5,193 nt of DNA from an uncultured Mycoplasma sp. (lineage in GTDB: Bacteria > Bacillota_I > Bacilli_A > RF39 > UBA660), in assembly GCA_947565485.1 (NCBI GenBank), contig CANOGG010000110.1, positions 1 through 5,193 of the forward strand, in the 5' to 3' direction. The notes under the pieces are model-generated. The model saw only the letters and a list, made by a program, of their open reading frames with translations, did not search any database and had not been told where the DNA came from. The position numbers and the translations under genes are program-made. Below are positions 1 through 4,949 of the stretch, in pieces (positions within the stretch are counted from its first letter, which is position 1; each line of letters opens with the position of its first letter).

Positions 1-145
1 TACTAGGTTGGGTTCCCACCAACTATATATTAAACGCCGAACTGGCGCACCCTCTGCTTCAATTATAGTGAACAATTCTAGAAAAGCCAAGAAAATTGTT
101 CAGTTGAGTGAACGATTTCAAAAAAAATCAAAAATTGTTCAGTTG
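1..145. repeat. Dyad-rich intergenic segment with an imperfect 39-40 bp tandem repeat
   Basis: No gene is supported here. Positions 67-106 and 107-145 are two imperfect copies of one unit, each starting AGTGAAC(A/G)ATT and ending with the identical 13-mer AATTGTTCAGTTG (94-106 and 133-145). Within each unit TGAACAATT or TGAACGATT faces AATTGTTCA, so the order of arms is forward, reverse, forward, reverse. To the left are two more hairpins: TAG-TTGG/CCAA-CTA at 4-25 with one bulged G, and CGCC/GGCG at 35-47. Positions 1-60 are visibly richer in G and C than the flanks. The repeat ends exactly where the stop codon of the neighbouring minus-strand gene begins (146). An open plus-strand frame runs across it into that gene, but its residues merely follow the repeat. 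This may be a dispersed intergenic element or a terminator region; the left border is outside the window. Confidence 0.55.
91..116 (-). terminator. Possible weak terminator after the DUF6512 gene
   Basis: Read on the minus strand, ATCGTTCA (116-109) pairs with TGAACAAT (102-95) around a 6-nt loop, with one G-T wobble, and is followed by TTTTC and then a T-rich stretch. It lies about 30 bp beyond the DUF6512 stop codon. The stem is AT-rich and the T tract is short, so termination here is only plausible. It shares its bases with the tandem repeat described for this segment. Confidence 0.3.
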
Positions 146-679
146 CTACTCTCTCAAATTAACACCATAACTCCCTCCAACCGAGTCTCTAAATATTCCT
201 AAATGAGGCGGAACAAAAGTAAACACTCCAAACATCAACATAAACATCAACAACACTATATAGCTTAACTTTGTATGACTTTCTTTTATTCTTTTATAAG
301 CATAAACTTGCCCTATTAAAACACCCACAAAAAAACTTCCTATATCTAAAAAAGCTATATTCTTACCTATTACTCCCGAATACGTATAAAAAAACACAAC
401 TATAAAAGCCATCACTAGTAAAATCCCTTTAACTTTAGCCCCTAAATAACTAGGATAATCTTTTCTAAAATAAAACATTCCTAAAACACCTATCACAACC
501 ATCGGAAAAAAGACCAACTTTAAATGTTCCCAAACACTTTCATTAACCGGACTAAAAACCCCTACCAGCCAATTTTTATTACTCCATTCATAAGTAAAAT
601 GTAATAACACTCCCATAATAAAAACAAAAATTGTACCTATTATCTCAAAATTTAAAATCGATAACTTCTTAAGTTTCAA
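146..679 (-). CDS. DUF6512-type multi-pass membrane protein
   Basis: The product is a 177-residue integral membrane protein of unknown function. The recognisable signature is SPVNESVWEHLKLVFFP at residues 43-59, preceded by LLHFTYEWS (25-33) and followed near the C-terminus by FTFVPP (153-158) and a GGSYGV tail; I know this pattern from the DUF6512 family in Firmicutes. Hydrophobic segments lie at about residues 11-28, 53-71, 85-101, 108-126 and 138-156, so five membrane spans are likely. The frame could be read from a TTG at 736, but that codon has no ribosome binding site. A TTG at 679 is 6 nt from AGAGGTG and gives the usual length and the usual lysine-rich N-terminus before the first span. 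The gene is 165 bp downstream of tex in the same direction with no clear terminator between, so it may be partly cotranscribed, and it may also have its own promoter. The family call is strong; the biochemical role is unknown. Confidence 0.85.
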   Translation of the reverse strand: MKLKKLSILNFEIIGTIFVFIMGVLLHFTYEWSNKNWLVGVFSPVNESVWEHLKLVFFPMVVIGVLGMFYFRKDYPSYLGAKVKGILLVMAFIVVFFYTYSGVIGKNIAFLDIGSFFVGVLIGQVYAYKRIKESHTKLSYIVLLMFMLMFGVFTFVPPHLGIFRDSVGGSYGVNLRE

Positions 680-685
680 ACAAAA

Positions 686-692
686 CACCTCT
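686..692 (-). promoter_or_regulatory. Ribosome binding site that fixes the DUF6512 start
   Basis: AGAGGTG on the minus strand lies 6 nt before the TTG at 679-677. No comparable purine tract precedes the TTG at 736. This places translation start at 679 and removes 19 residues from the longest open frame. Confidence 0.75.
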
Positions 693-751
693 AATAATAT
701 GCCAAAAAAACAAGAAAAAAGACATTTATATTTCAAAAATCTAACAACAAA

Positions 752-811
752 TTTATTACGCTACACCGTAAATTTTTGCCAAAAATAACATTTTATTACG
801 CTACACCGTAA
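752..811. repeat. Two direct 20-bp repeats, possible operator pair
   Basis: TTTATTACGCTACACCGTAA occurs at 752-771 and again, identical, at 792-811, a 40-bp period. Each copy contains the dyad TTACG-CTACAC-CGTAA; copy two extends to ATTACG/CGTAAT. Between them sits TTTTTGCCAAAAA (773-785), itself an interrupted palindrome. The repeats fill the gap between tex and the DUF6512 gene and overlap the best promoter candidate for the latter, as repressor or activator sites often do. The hairpins are too short to be convincing terminators, and on the minus strand no T run follows them. The binding protein is unknown. Confidence 0.6.
753..782 (-). promoter_or_regulatory. Weak candidate promoter for the DUF6512 gene
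   Basis: On the minus strand TTGGCA (782-777) is separated by 18 nt from TAATAA (758-753). The -35 is good (5 of 6) and the -10 poor (3 of 6). The first 20-bp repeat covers the spacer and the -10, so a protein bound there would interfere with polymerase. Transcription would begin near 746, giving a leader of about 65 nt. Confidence 0.3.
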
Positions 812-832
812 TTTTTTTATTCACTAAAAAAT

Positions 833-856
833 CTAGACCTTAATCTAGACTTTAAT
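833..856 (-). repeat. 12-bp tandem duplication spanning the tex stop codon
   Basis: On the minus strand the last codons of tex, ATT AAA GTC TAG (856-845), are followed at once by ATT AAG GTC TAG (844-833), a copy differing at one base. The duplication includes the stop codon, so it provides a second in-frame stop and has no effect on the protein. Confidence 0.8.
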
Positions 857-2995
857 ATTTTCCGGTTTCAAAGTAAGTGAAACTTTCTTCTTATCTTTAT
901 CAATCTTTAAAACATAACACTTAATTATATCGCCTACATTTAAAACTTCACTCGGATGCTTTATATAATCATTACTAATCTCGGAAATATGTATTAACCC
1001 GTCATTCTTAAGTCCAATATCCACAAACGCTCCAAAATCAATAACATTTCTAACTGTCCCTTGAAGTTCCATTCCCACACTCAAATCATCAAGTGTCAAT
1101 ATATCACTCTTTAACACCGGTGCCGCTATACTATCTCTTGGGTCCCTATATGGTGCAATAAACGACTTAATAATATCCTCTATTGTATAGACATCACTTC
1201 CCACTTCTAAAGCCAACTTCTCATAATCTACATTATTGAATTCTTTACTTATCTTCTCCGTCCCAATATCCTCTAAAGTAAGATTATATTTTTCCAATAT
1301 ATCTAATGCAACCTTATAACTCTCTGGATGTATCGCCGTTTTATCTAAAATATTCTCTCCTTCTGGTATTCGCATAAACCCAATCGCCTGCTCATAAACT
1401 TTCTCACTAAACACTTTGGTAAGTTCACATCTCTCTTTAATCTTACCCACTTTTTTCTTATACTCCATCAACTTATCAATCATTCTCTTATTCATTCCGG
1501 AAATATAATTTAAAAGTTCTCTTGAAGCTGTATTAACATTTACTCCTACACTGTTAACCGCACTTGACACCACAAACGTTAACTCTTCGTCCAACTTCTT
1601 TGGTGCCACATCATGTTGATACATTCCAACACCTATCGCTTTTGGCTCAATCTTAACTAACTCACTAAGTGGGTCAATAAGTCTTCTTGCTATACTAACC
1701 GCACTCCTCTCCTCAACATGTAAAGTCGGAAACTCTTCTTGTGCAAGTTTACTTGCTGAATAGACACTTGCCCCAGCCTCATTGACAATAATATACGCCA
1801 CATCTCTTGATGCCTCTTTTATCGTACTTGCCACAAATGCTTCACTCTCTCTTGACGCAGTCCCATTTCCAATCGCAATAATATCTACTTTATACTTATC
1901 TATAAGTTCTAAAATCTTTTGCTTAGATTTCTCTACTTCATTCTTCGGCTCATGTGGATATATCACATCTATATGCTCCATCTCGCCGGTAGGGCTAATA
2001 ACTGCAAGCTTACATCCTGTTCTAAATGCGGGGTCAAAACCTAACACAGTCTTACTCTTAATCGGCGGCTGCATTAACAAATTGCGCAAATTACTACTAA
2101 AATTAGCAATGGCACTAAGGCCTGCTTTCTCGGTTAGTTCAGCTCTTATCTCTCGCTCAATACTTGGCATAATAAGTCTCTTTAACGCATCTTTAATACT
2201 TGCCTCTAATAACCTTGTTGTCTCTTCATTATTCTTATGTATAAGCTTCTTCTTCAAAAAATCCACTAAATATTCCTCATTATACTGAATTGAAACAGAT
2301 AATATCCCCTCTTTTTCACCTCTATTTATTGCCAAAACTCGATGCGGCTTCATAAACTTCACTGGCTCATTATAATCATAATACATCTCATAAACTTTCT
2401 CTGGGTCCTCGGCCTTTTTCTTCATACTACTCTTCATATTCCCAAACTTATATGTATTCTCTCTTATATACTTTCTAAAGTTCGCATTATCACTTATATC
2501 TTCCGCCACAATAAAACAAGCCTGCTCCAAAGCAAATTCTACACTCGTAACTTTCTCACTTAAGTATTTCTTCGCCTCTTCCCTAATATTTTTATTCTCT
2601 CGGAATATTTCTTTAGCAAGTGACTCAAGTCCCATCTTAATCGCCTCTGTCGCTTTCGTCTTTTTCTTCTCTTTAAATGGTCTATAAAGGTCCTCAACCT
2701 CTACTAACTTACTAGCCTTTCTTATCTCTTCCTCTAACTCTGGCGTTAACAACCCTTTCTCATCTATTAACCTAATAACGTCTTCTTTTCTCTTTAGTAA
2801 ATTTACTTGATATGTATAAACTTCATTTATACTTCCAATCTGATTCTCATCTAATGACCCCGTCGCTTCTTTCCTATAACGTGCAATAAAAGGTATCGTT
2901 GCTCCTTCACTAAGTAAACTAAGCGTATTGTTAACTTGATACTCTTTTATTCCAAGCTCTAAAGTTATATTCTTTATTATTTCATCATTCATCAT
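845..2995 (-). CDS. tex: Tex family S1 RNA-binding protein (transcription accessory protein)
   Basis: Tex is a widely conserved cytoplasmic nucleic-acid-binding protein linked to transcription and RNA metabolism. This copy is 716 residues, close to the usual family length, and looks intact. In order it shows the helical Tex N-terminal region with GATIPFIARYRKE (31-43) and LYRPFKEKKKTKATEA (103-118), the YqgF/RuvX-like fold with GFDPAFRTGCKLAVI (319-333), IGNGTASRESE (375-385) and VNEAGASVYSAS (404-415), the linker IEPKAIGVGMYQHDV (449-463), a helix-hairpin-helix region starting at VNSVGVNVNTAS (480-491), and a C-terminal S1 domain at about 638-711 with GTVRNVIDFGAFVDIG. The chosen ATG lies 6 nt after GAGGAGA. 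A second in-frame ATG follows at once, and another ATG 4 bases upstream is out of frame and stops after four codons. The gene has its own strong promoter and no obvious terminator before the DUF6512 gene. Confidence 0.98.
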   Translation of the reverse strand: MMNDEIIKNITLELGIKEYQVNNTLSLLSEGATIPFIARYRKEATGSLDENQIGSINEVYTYQVNLLKRKEDVIRLIDEKGLLTPELEEEIRKASKLVEVEDLYRPFKEKKKTKATEAIKMGLESLAKEIFRENKNIREEAKKYLSEKVTSVEFALEQACFIVAEDISDNANFRKYIRENTYKFGNMKSSMKKKAEDPEKVYEMYYDYNEPVKFMKPHRVLAINRGEKEGILSVSIQYNEEYLVDFLKKKLIHKNNEETTRLLEASIKDALKRLIMPSIEREIRAELTEKAGLSAIANFSSNLRNLLMQPPIKSKTVLGFDPAFRTGCKLAVISPTGEMEHIDVIYPHEPKNEVEKSKQKILELIDKYKVDIIAIGNGTASRESEAFVASTIKEASRDVAYIIVNEAGASVYSASKLAQEEFPTLHVEERSAVSIARRLIDPLSELVKIEPKAIGVGMYQHDVAPKKLDEELTFVVSSAVNSVGVNVNTASRELLNYISGMNKRMIDKLMEYKKKVGKIKERCELTKVFSEKVYEQAIGFMRIPEGENILDKTAIHPESYKVALDILEKYNLTLEDIGTEKISKEFNNVDYEKLALEVGSDVYTIEDIIKSFIAPYRDPRDSIAAPVLKSDILTLDDLSVGMELQGTVRNVIDFGAFVDIGLKNDGLIHISEISNDYIKHPSEVLNVGDIIKCYVLKIDKDKKKVSLTLKPENIKV

Positions 2996-3000
2996 TCATC
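2980..3000 (-). repeat. Heptamer tandem repeat at the tex start codon
   Basis: On the minus strand GATGAAT is present twice (3000-2994 and 2993-2987) and is followed by GATGAAA (2986-2980). It generates several ATG codons in two frames: 2999-2997 opens a four-codon frame ending in TGA, and 2995-2993 and 2992-2990 are the two adjacent in-frame tex starts. Loss or gain of one unit would move the start relative to the ribosome binding site. Confidence 0.75.
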
Positions 3001-3001
3001 T

Positions 3002-3008
3002 TCTCCTC
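3002..3008 (-). promoter_or_regulatory. tex ribosome binding site
   Basis: GAGGAGA on the minus strand is 6 nt from the ATG at 2995 and 9 nt from the next in-frame ATG. It is only 2 nt from the out-of-frame ATG at 2999, too close for efficient use, so it decides between the overlapping start codons. Confidence 0.8.
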
Positions 3009-3018
3009 ATATAATCTA

Positions 3019-3047
3019 AATATAACATAATTAGACTTTTTTTCCAA
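3019..3047 (-). promoter_or_regulatory. tex promoter (sigma-A type, extended -10)
   Basis: On the minus strand TTGGAA (3047-3042) is followed after exactly 17 nt by TATATT (3024-3019), with TGT just before the -10. Transcription should start near 3012, leaving a leader of about 17 nt that contains the ribosome binding site. Confidence 0.75.
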
Positions 3048-3057
3048 CACATTTTTA

Positions 3058-3086
3058 TAGCTTAAAGTAAAAAGATATGTTATAAT
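3058..3086 (+). promoter_or_regulatory. Promoter for the candidate structured RNA (extended -10)
   Basis: TGTTATAAT at 3078-3086 is a perfect extended -10. The hexamer at the expected -35 position (3058-3063, TAGCTT) is poor, which is tolerated at extended -10 promoters. Predicted transcription start is near 3093, nine bases before the first predicted stem. The site lies back to back with the tex promoter. Confidence 0.6.
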
Positions 3087-3092
3087 TAAAAC

Positions 3093-3273
3093 ATCCAAAA
3101 AAGGGATTAAAAACTTCACACCACTTAAGAGGATATTTTAAACCTCACCCCTCTTAAAGAATTACTTTCTAAAAATAGAAAAACATTTTAATTCCCTGAA
3201 ATTAAAATTTCTAAATATATGATAATGACGCCTATATTCTTTGTAATTAAGCTACTTGCATTATCTTTTTTTT
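3093..3273 (+). ncRNA. Candidate structured RNA or leader with three-way junction
   Basis: This unassigned stretch folds on paper into a compact RNA. The closing stem pairs AGGGATTAAAA (3102-3112) with TTTTAATTCCCT (3186-3197), 11 base pairs with one bulged T at 3192. It encloses TTAAGAGG/CCTCTTAA (3125-3132 with 3150-3157, 8 pairs, 17-nt loop) and TTTCTA/TAGAAA (3166-3171 with 3176-3181, 6 pairs, AAAA loop), making a three-way junction. A further hairpin GAAAT/ATTTC (3198-3211) follows, and then a terminator-like stem with eight T. An extended -10 promoter lies at the right distance upstream. I recognise no riboswitch consensus and no 6S, SRP or T-box signature. It could be a free small RNA of about 180 nt, or a leader whose terminator controls the protein gene at 3309. 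The pairing is worked out by hand; AT-rich DNA yields chance stems, so this is a candidate only. Confidence 0.4.
3221..3273 (+). terminator. Terminator-like stem and T tract before the 421-residue gene
   Basis: GATAATG (3221-3227) is an exact reverse complement of CATTATC (3259-3265), which is followed directly by eight T (3266-3273). The loop is long (31 nt) and the stem AT-rich, so the hairpin is modest. It sits exactly between the predicted structured RNA and the transcription start of the next gene, and its T tract is also the spacer of the next promoter. Confidence 0.45.
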
Positions 3274-3283
3274 ATGCTATAAT
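3256..3283 (+). promoter_or_regulatory. Promoter of the 421-residue protein gene (extended -10)
   Basis: TTGCAT (3256-3261), a 16-nt spacer and TATAAT (3278-3283) preceded by TGC give a consensus extended -10 promoter. Transcription should start near 3290, only about 19 nt before the ATG at 3309. Its position inside the longest open frame shows that the codons from 3219 to 3308 are not the true N-terminus. Confidence 0.8.
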
Positions 3284-3294
3284 ATATCACAAAA

Positions 3295-3300
3295 AAGGAG
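3295..3300 (+). promoter_or_regulatory. Ribosome binding site fixing the start at 3309
   Basis: AAGGAG, extended on the left by an A run, is 8 nt from the ATG at 3309. The ATG codons near 3219 and 3225 have no comparable site. Together with the promoter just upstream this settles the start. Confidence 0.85.
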
Positions 3301-3308
3301 CCAAGACT

Positions 3309-4574
3309 ATGACTATCACAAATAACATCTTAATATATGAATTAATAAAATTTACTTACAACATTAATAACGAACCTAAAATCGAAATGTTTCGCCTCAA
3401 AAATGCTTTTAACAAACTCTTAGAAATAATCGAAGAAAACAATCACTTCTACTTAACCATAAATTTTGATAAAGTTTTAATTAATTTTCTTGATACTTAT
3501 AACCAATATTTCACTAAGAGTGTTGATAACTCTCTTCTTATCATCAAAGACTTTGACTTTAATTCCCTCGAAGAAGATATTTTATCCCATCACACTCTAA
3601 CCCCTATTGATAAAAAAATAAGCGAATACATTCACTCTATGGATATTTACAAAACTCTAAACATCAAAGTAAAACTAAGTACCATCCAAGAATACTTAAA
3701 ACTCAATTTAGAACTCTTAAGACTCTACCAAACTCTTGCCTGGAATGAATTTAATAACCAAGATAACAGCGAGTCTATATCTGCCATTGCCAGTTTAAAA
3801 GGTACTATCACCAGCAAATTCGACCACATAGACAATAAAACCCAAGCCAAATTAAAAGCGAGTCTTAACTCTTATAACTTTCTCTACAGTAAAGACTTAG
3901 AAGACCCCCAATCATTTGAACCATGGAATATAATTCTTTTTGCCAAAGCTAGCACCAAAACTGAAAACTTATGGAAAGCTCTTGGTTACTACTACATCGA
4001 ATATCTAAATGATACTACTGTTGGTAATAGTCCTTTAGAACTTGAAACAAGCACCATCGATACCACTAACCATGACGAACTAAATTGTGATGTCGACCTA
4101 TTTTTAATATACTATACTACTCTCTTAGATAAATACTTAAAAAATATTACTGATAAAACCACTAAAGAAAATCTTCTCATCAAAAAATATTTACTCTTAT
4201 CTCTTCCTGAAACTGAAAAATTATCCAATTACTATCTTGAAAATGCTACTCTAGACAACTTTGAAATTGACACTACTCCAAGTTGGATAACCAATCAAGA
4301 TTTTGAAACATTCTTATCTAATGCTTTTGAATGCGTTCTCTCCCTAGATTATACTGATACTGAAATTGAAAATAAACAATATCTCGAAGCTAAAATCATC
4401 ACTAATGCTCTATTTATTAAATCATACTTAGACTTATCTATCAATGAAAACAACAAAAATCAAATCAAAAAACTAATAACTACCTCTAAATTCTATCATA
4501 ATCCCAATTATAAAATTGCAACTAATCTTATAGATGATATTATCTTTAATCAAAATGAAGAATTAAAAAAATAA
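3309..4574 (+). CDS. Uncharacterised 421-residue soluble protein
   Basis: I do not recognise this protein. It is 421 residues, very rich in Asn, Leu, Ile, Asp, Glu, Lys and Thr, with few Gly or Pro, and its hydrophobic residues recur in a pattern that suggests an almost all-helical cytoplasmic protein. Amphipathic helices are apparent around residues 28-44, 123-145 and 378-388. No Walker motif, zinc cluster, helix-turn-helix, membrane span or signal peptide is visible; there are only two cysteines, far apart. The frame is open further upstream to 3219 and would add a hydrophobic signal-like segment, but that DNA contains the promoter and ribosome binding site, so the start is taken at 3309. 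The gene is monocistronic by appearance, divergent from tex and convergent with the small minus-strand genes. Translation of this length without interruption and with a strong promoter and ribosome binding site makes it a real gene; its role is open. Confidence 0.85.
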   Translation: MTITNNILIYELIKFTYNINNEPKIEMFRLKNAFNKLLEIIEENNHFYLTINFDKVLINFLDTYNQYFTKSVDNSLLIIKDFDFNSLEEDILSHHTLTPIDKKISEYIHSMDIYKTLNIKVKLSTIQEYLKLNLELLRLYQTLAWNEFNNQDNSESISAIASLKGTITSKFDHIDNKTQAKLKASLNSYNFLYSKDLEDPQSFEPWNIILFAKASTKTENLWKALGYYYIEYLNDTTVGNSPLELETSTIDTTNHDELNCDVDLFLIYYTTLLDKYLKNITDKTTKENLLIKKYLLLSLPETEKLSNYYLENATLDNFEIDTTPSWITNQDFETFLSNAFECVLSLDYTDTEIENKQYLEAKIITNALFIKSYLDLSINENNKNQIKKLITTSKFYHNPNYKIATNLIDDIIFNQNEELKK

Positions 4575-4601
4575 AAAATATTGCAACTAAGAGTGCAATA
4601 T
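4565..4601 (-). terminator. Intrinsic terminator of minus-strand transcription
   Basis: On the minus strand ATATTGCA (4601-4594) pairs perfectly with TGCAATAT (4585-4578) across an 8-nt loop and is followed by TTTTTATTTTTTT (4577-4565). That is the classic stem plus T tract. On the plus strand no T run follows, so it serves transcripts coming from the right: the small open frame at 4644-4772, and possibly the Xre gene. It overlaps the last codons of the convergent 421-residue gene. Confidence 0.75.
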
Positions 4602-4614
4602 GGTAAAATCAAAT

Positions 4615-4646
4615 TAGTAGAGCATTAGGGAACATAATGCCTGCTA
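4615..4646. other. Long hairpin covering the stop codon of the small minus-strand frame
   Basis: TAGTAG(A)GCATTA at 4615-4627 pairs with TAATGCCTGCTA at 4635-4646: 12 pairs with one bulged A (4621), one G-T wobble and the loop GGGAACA. On the minus strand the TAG stop at 4646-4644 lies in the stem. No long T tract follows in either direction, although TTTACTT follows on the plus strand, so it could weakly end the 421-residue transcript or protect the 3' end of the minus transcript. Confidence 0.6.
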
Positions 4647-4772
4647 TTTACTTATAGAGACATCAGTCTTGCCATTAATGTTTATAACTATAATGGTAGG
4701 GGCTGGTGCCTTTTTATTACATAAGCTTCTCAGCTTACTTTTTATGAAAGTTATCATTTCTTCTAACTTCAC
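4644..4772 (-). CDS. Possible 42-residue small protein
   Basis: This short frame resembles no family I can name. It begins with GTG at 4772, 7 nt after AAAGGTGA, and ends with TAG at 4646-4644. The N-terminal half (residues 1-18, VKLEEMITFIKSKLRSLC) could form an amphipathic, positively charged helix; a KKAPAPT linker follows, then a short IIVININGKTDVSISK stretch of beta character. The reasons to list it are its surroundings: tandem Spo0A-box matches and a promoter upstream, a ribosome binding site at correct spacing, and an intrinsic terminator 43 bp beyond its stop. The frame is open further upstream to a TTG at 4871, which has no ribosome binding site. The overlapping plus-strand frame at 4669-4875 also lacks one. 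A chance frame of 42 codons is quite possible in AT-rich DNA; the transcript might instead act as an RNA. Confidence 0.4.
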   Translation of the reverse strand: MKLEEMITFIKSKLRSLCNKKAPAPTIIVININGKTDVSISK

Positions 4773-4779
4773 TAATAAA

Positions 4780-4787
4780 TCACCTTT
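4780..4787 (-). promoter_or_regulatory. Ribosome binding site of the 42-residue frame
   Basis: AAAGGTGA on the minus strand lies 7 nt before the GTG at 4772-4770. It selects this GTG over the upstream TTG at 4871 and over the internal ATG at 4757, neither of which has such a site. Confidence 0.45.
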
Positions 4788-4877
4788 CCTTCCTGTATCC
4801 AAAACCCCACTAAATAGAGTAAAGGAGGATAGGAAAACATGGACTAGCAAACACACTGCCCTAACACTCAAGTAAAT

Positions 4878-4906
4878 ATTCTAAAAGAAAAATCTAAAAA
4901 AGTAAA
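4878..4906 (-). promoter_or_regulatory. Candidate sigma-A promoter for the small minus-strand unit
   Basis: On the minus strand TTTACT (4906-4901), a 17-nt spacer and TAGAAT (4883-4878) match the consensus at 4 of 6 and 5 of 6 positions. Transcription would begin near 4871, about 100 nt before the GTG at 4772. The tandem Spo0A boxes end 10 nt upstream of the -35, a location suited to activation. Confidence 0.45.
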
Positions 4907-4915
4907 GAAAAAGAG

Positions 4916-4935
4916 TTCGACAAATTTCGACAAAT
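4916..4935 (-). promoter_or_regulatory. Tandem perfect Spo0A boxes (0A boxes)
   Basis: TTCGACAAAT occurs twice without a gap (4916-4925 and 4926-4935). On the minus strand this is ATTTGTCGAA twice, each containing the full TTTGTCGAA consensus for the sporulation master regulator Spo0A. Tandem boxes one helical turn apart, head to tail, are the known arrangement for Spo0A dimers, as at the abrB promoter. The pair is directly upstream of a sigma-A-like promoter on the same strand. No spo0A gene is in the window, so the assignment depends on the organism being a spore former. Confidence 0.55.
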
Positions 4936-4949
4936 CCAAATTACTTATT

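Noticed and set aside
1..25. GTTGGGT resembling an integron attC core
   Set aside because: A matching partner core at the correct spacing is absent and no integrase is present; the motif is explained by the hairpin at 4-25.
8..202. 64-codon plus-strand frame at the left edge
   Set aside because: No ribosome binding site at the ATG, residues mirror the 39-40 bp DNA repeat, and its last third is antisense to the well-supported DUF6512 gene. A 5'-truncated gene entering from the left cannot be fully excluded because the frame is open to the edge.
752..811. CRISPR-like repeat pair
   Set aside because: Only two 20-bp units with a 20-bp interval, no third unit, no cas genes; units and spacing are shorter than normal arrays.
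792..819. Intrinsic terminator formed by the second 20-bp repeat plus T run on the plus strand
   Set aside because: Six-pair AT-rich stem and no plus-strand gene upstream to terminate; on the minus strand, where both neighbours are read, no T tract follows.
1782..2563. Plus-strand frames inside tex (1782-2288 and 2342-2563)
   Set aside because: Antisense shadows of the conserved Tex coding sequence with no ribosome binding sites or recognisable protein features.
3103..3143. Short leader peptide starting at an ATT after AAGGGA
   Set aside because: ATT is a very rare start, the spacing is poor, and the bases are better explained by the predicted stems.
4839..4850. TAG readthrough or pyrrolysine insertion at codon three
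   Set aside because: No downstream recoding element or pylT/pylS context is visible, and after about 33 codons the frame runs antisense to the Xre gene; a broken or fortuitous frame is simpler.
4669..4875. Plus-strand 68-codon frame with a hydrophobic N-terminus, reminiscent of a type I toxin
   Set aside because: Starts at a TTG with no ribosome binding site, and the ATG at 4678 has none either; it overlaps the better supported minus-strand unit, and the sequence after the hydrophobic part is not toxin-like.
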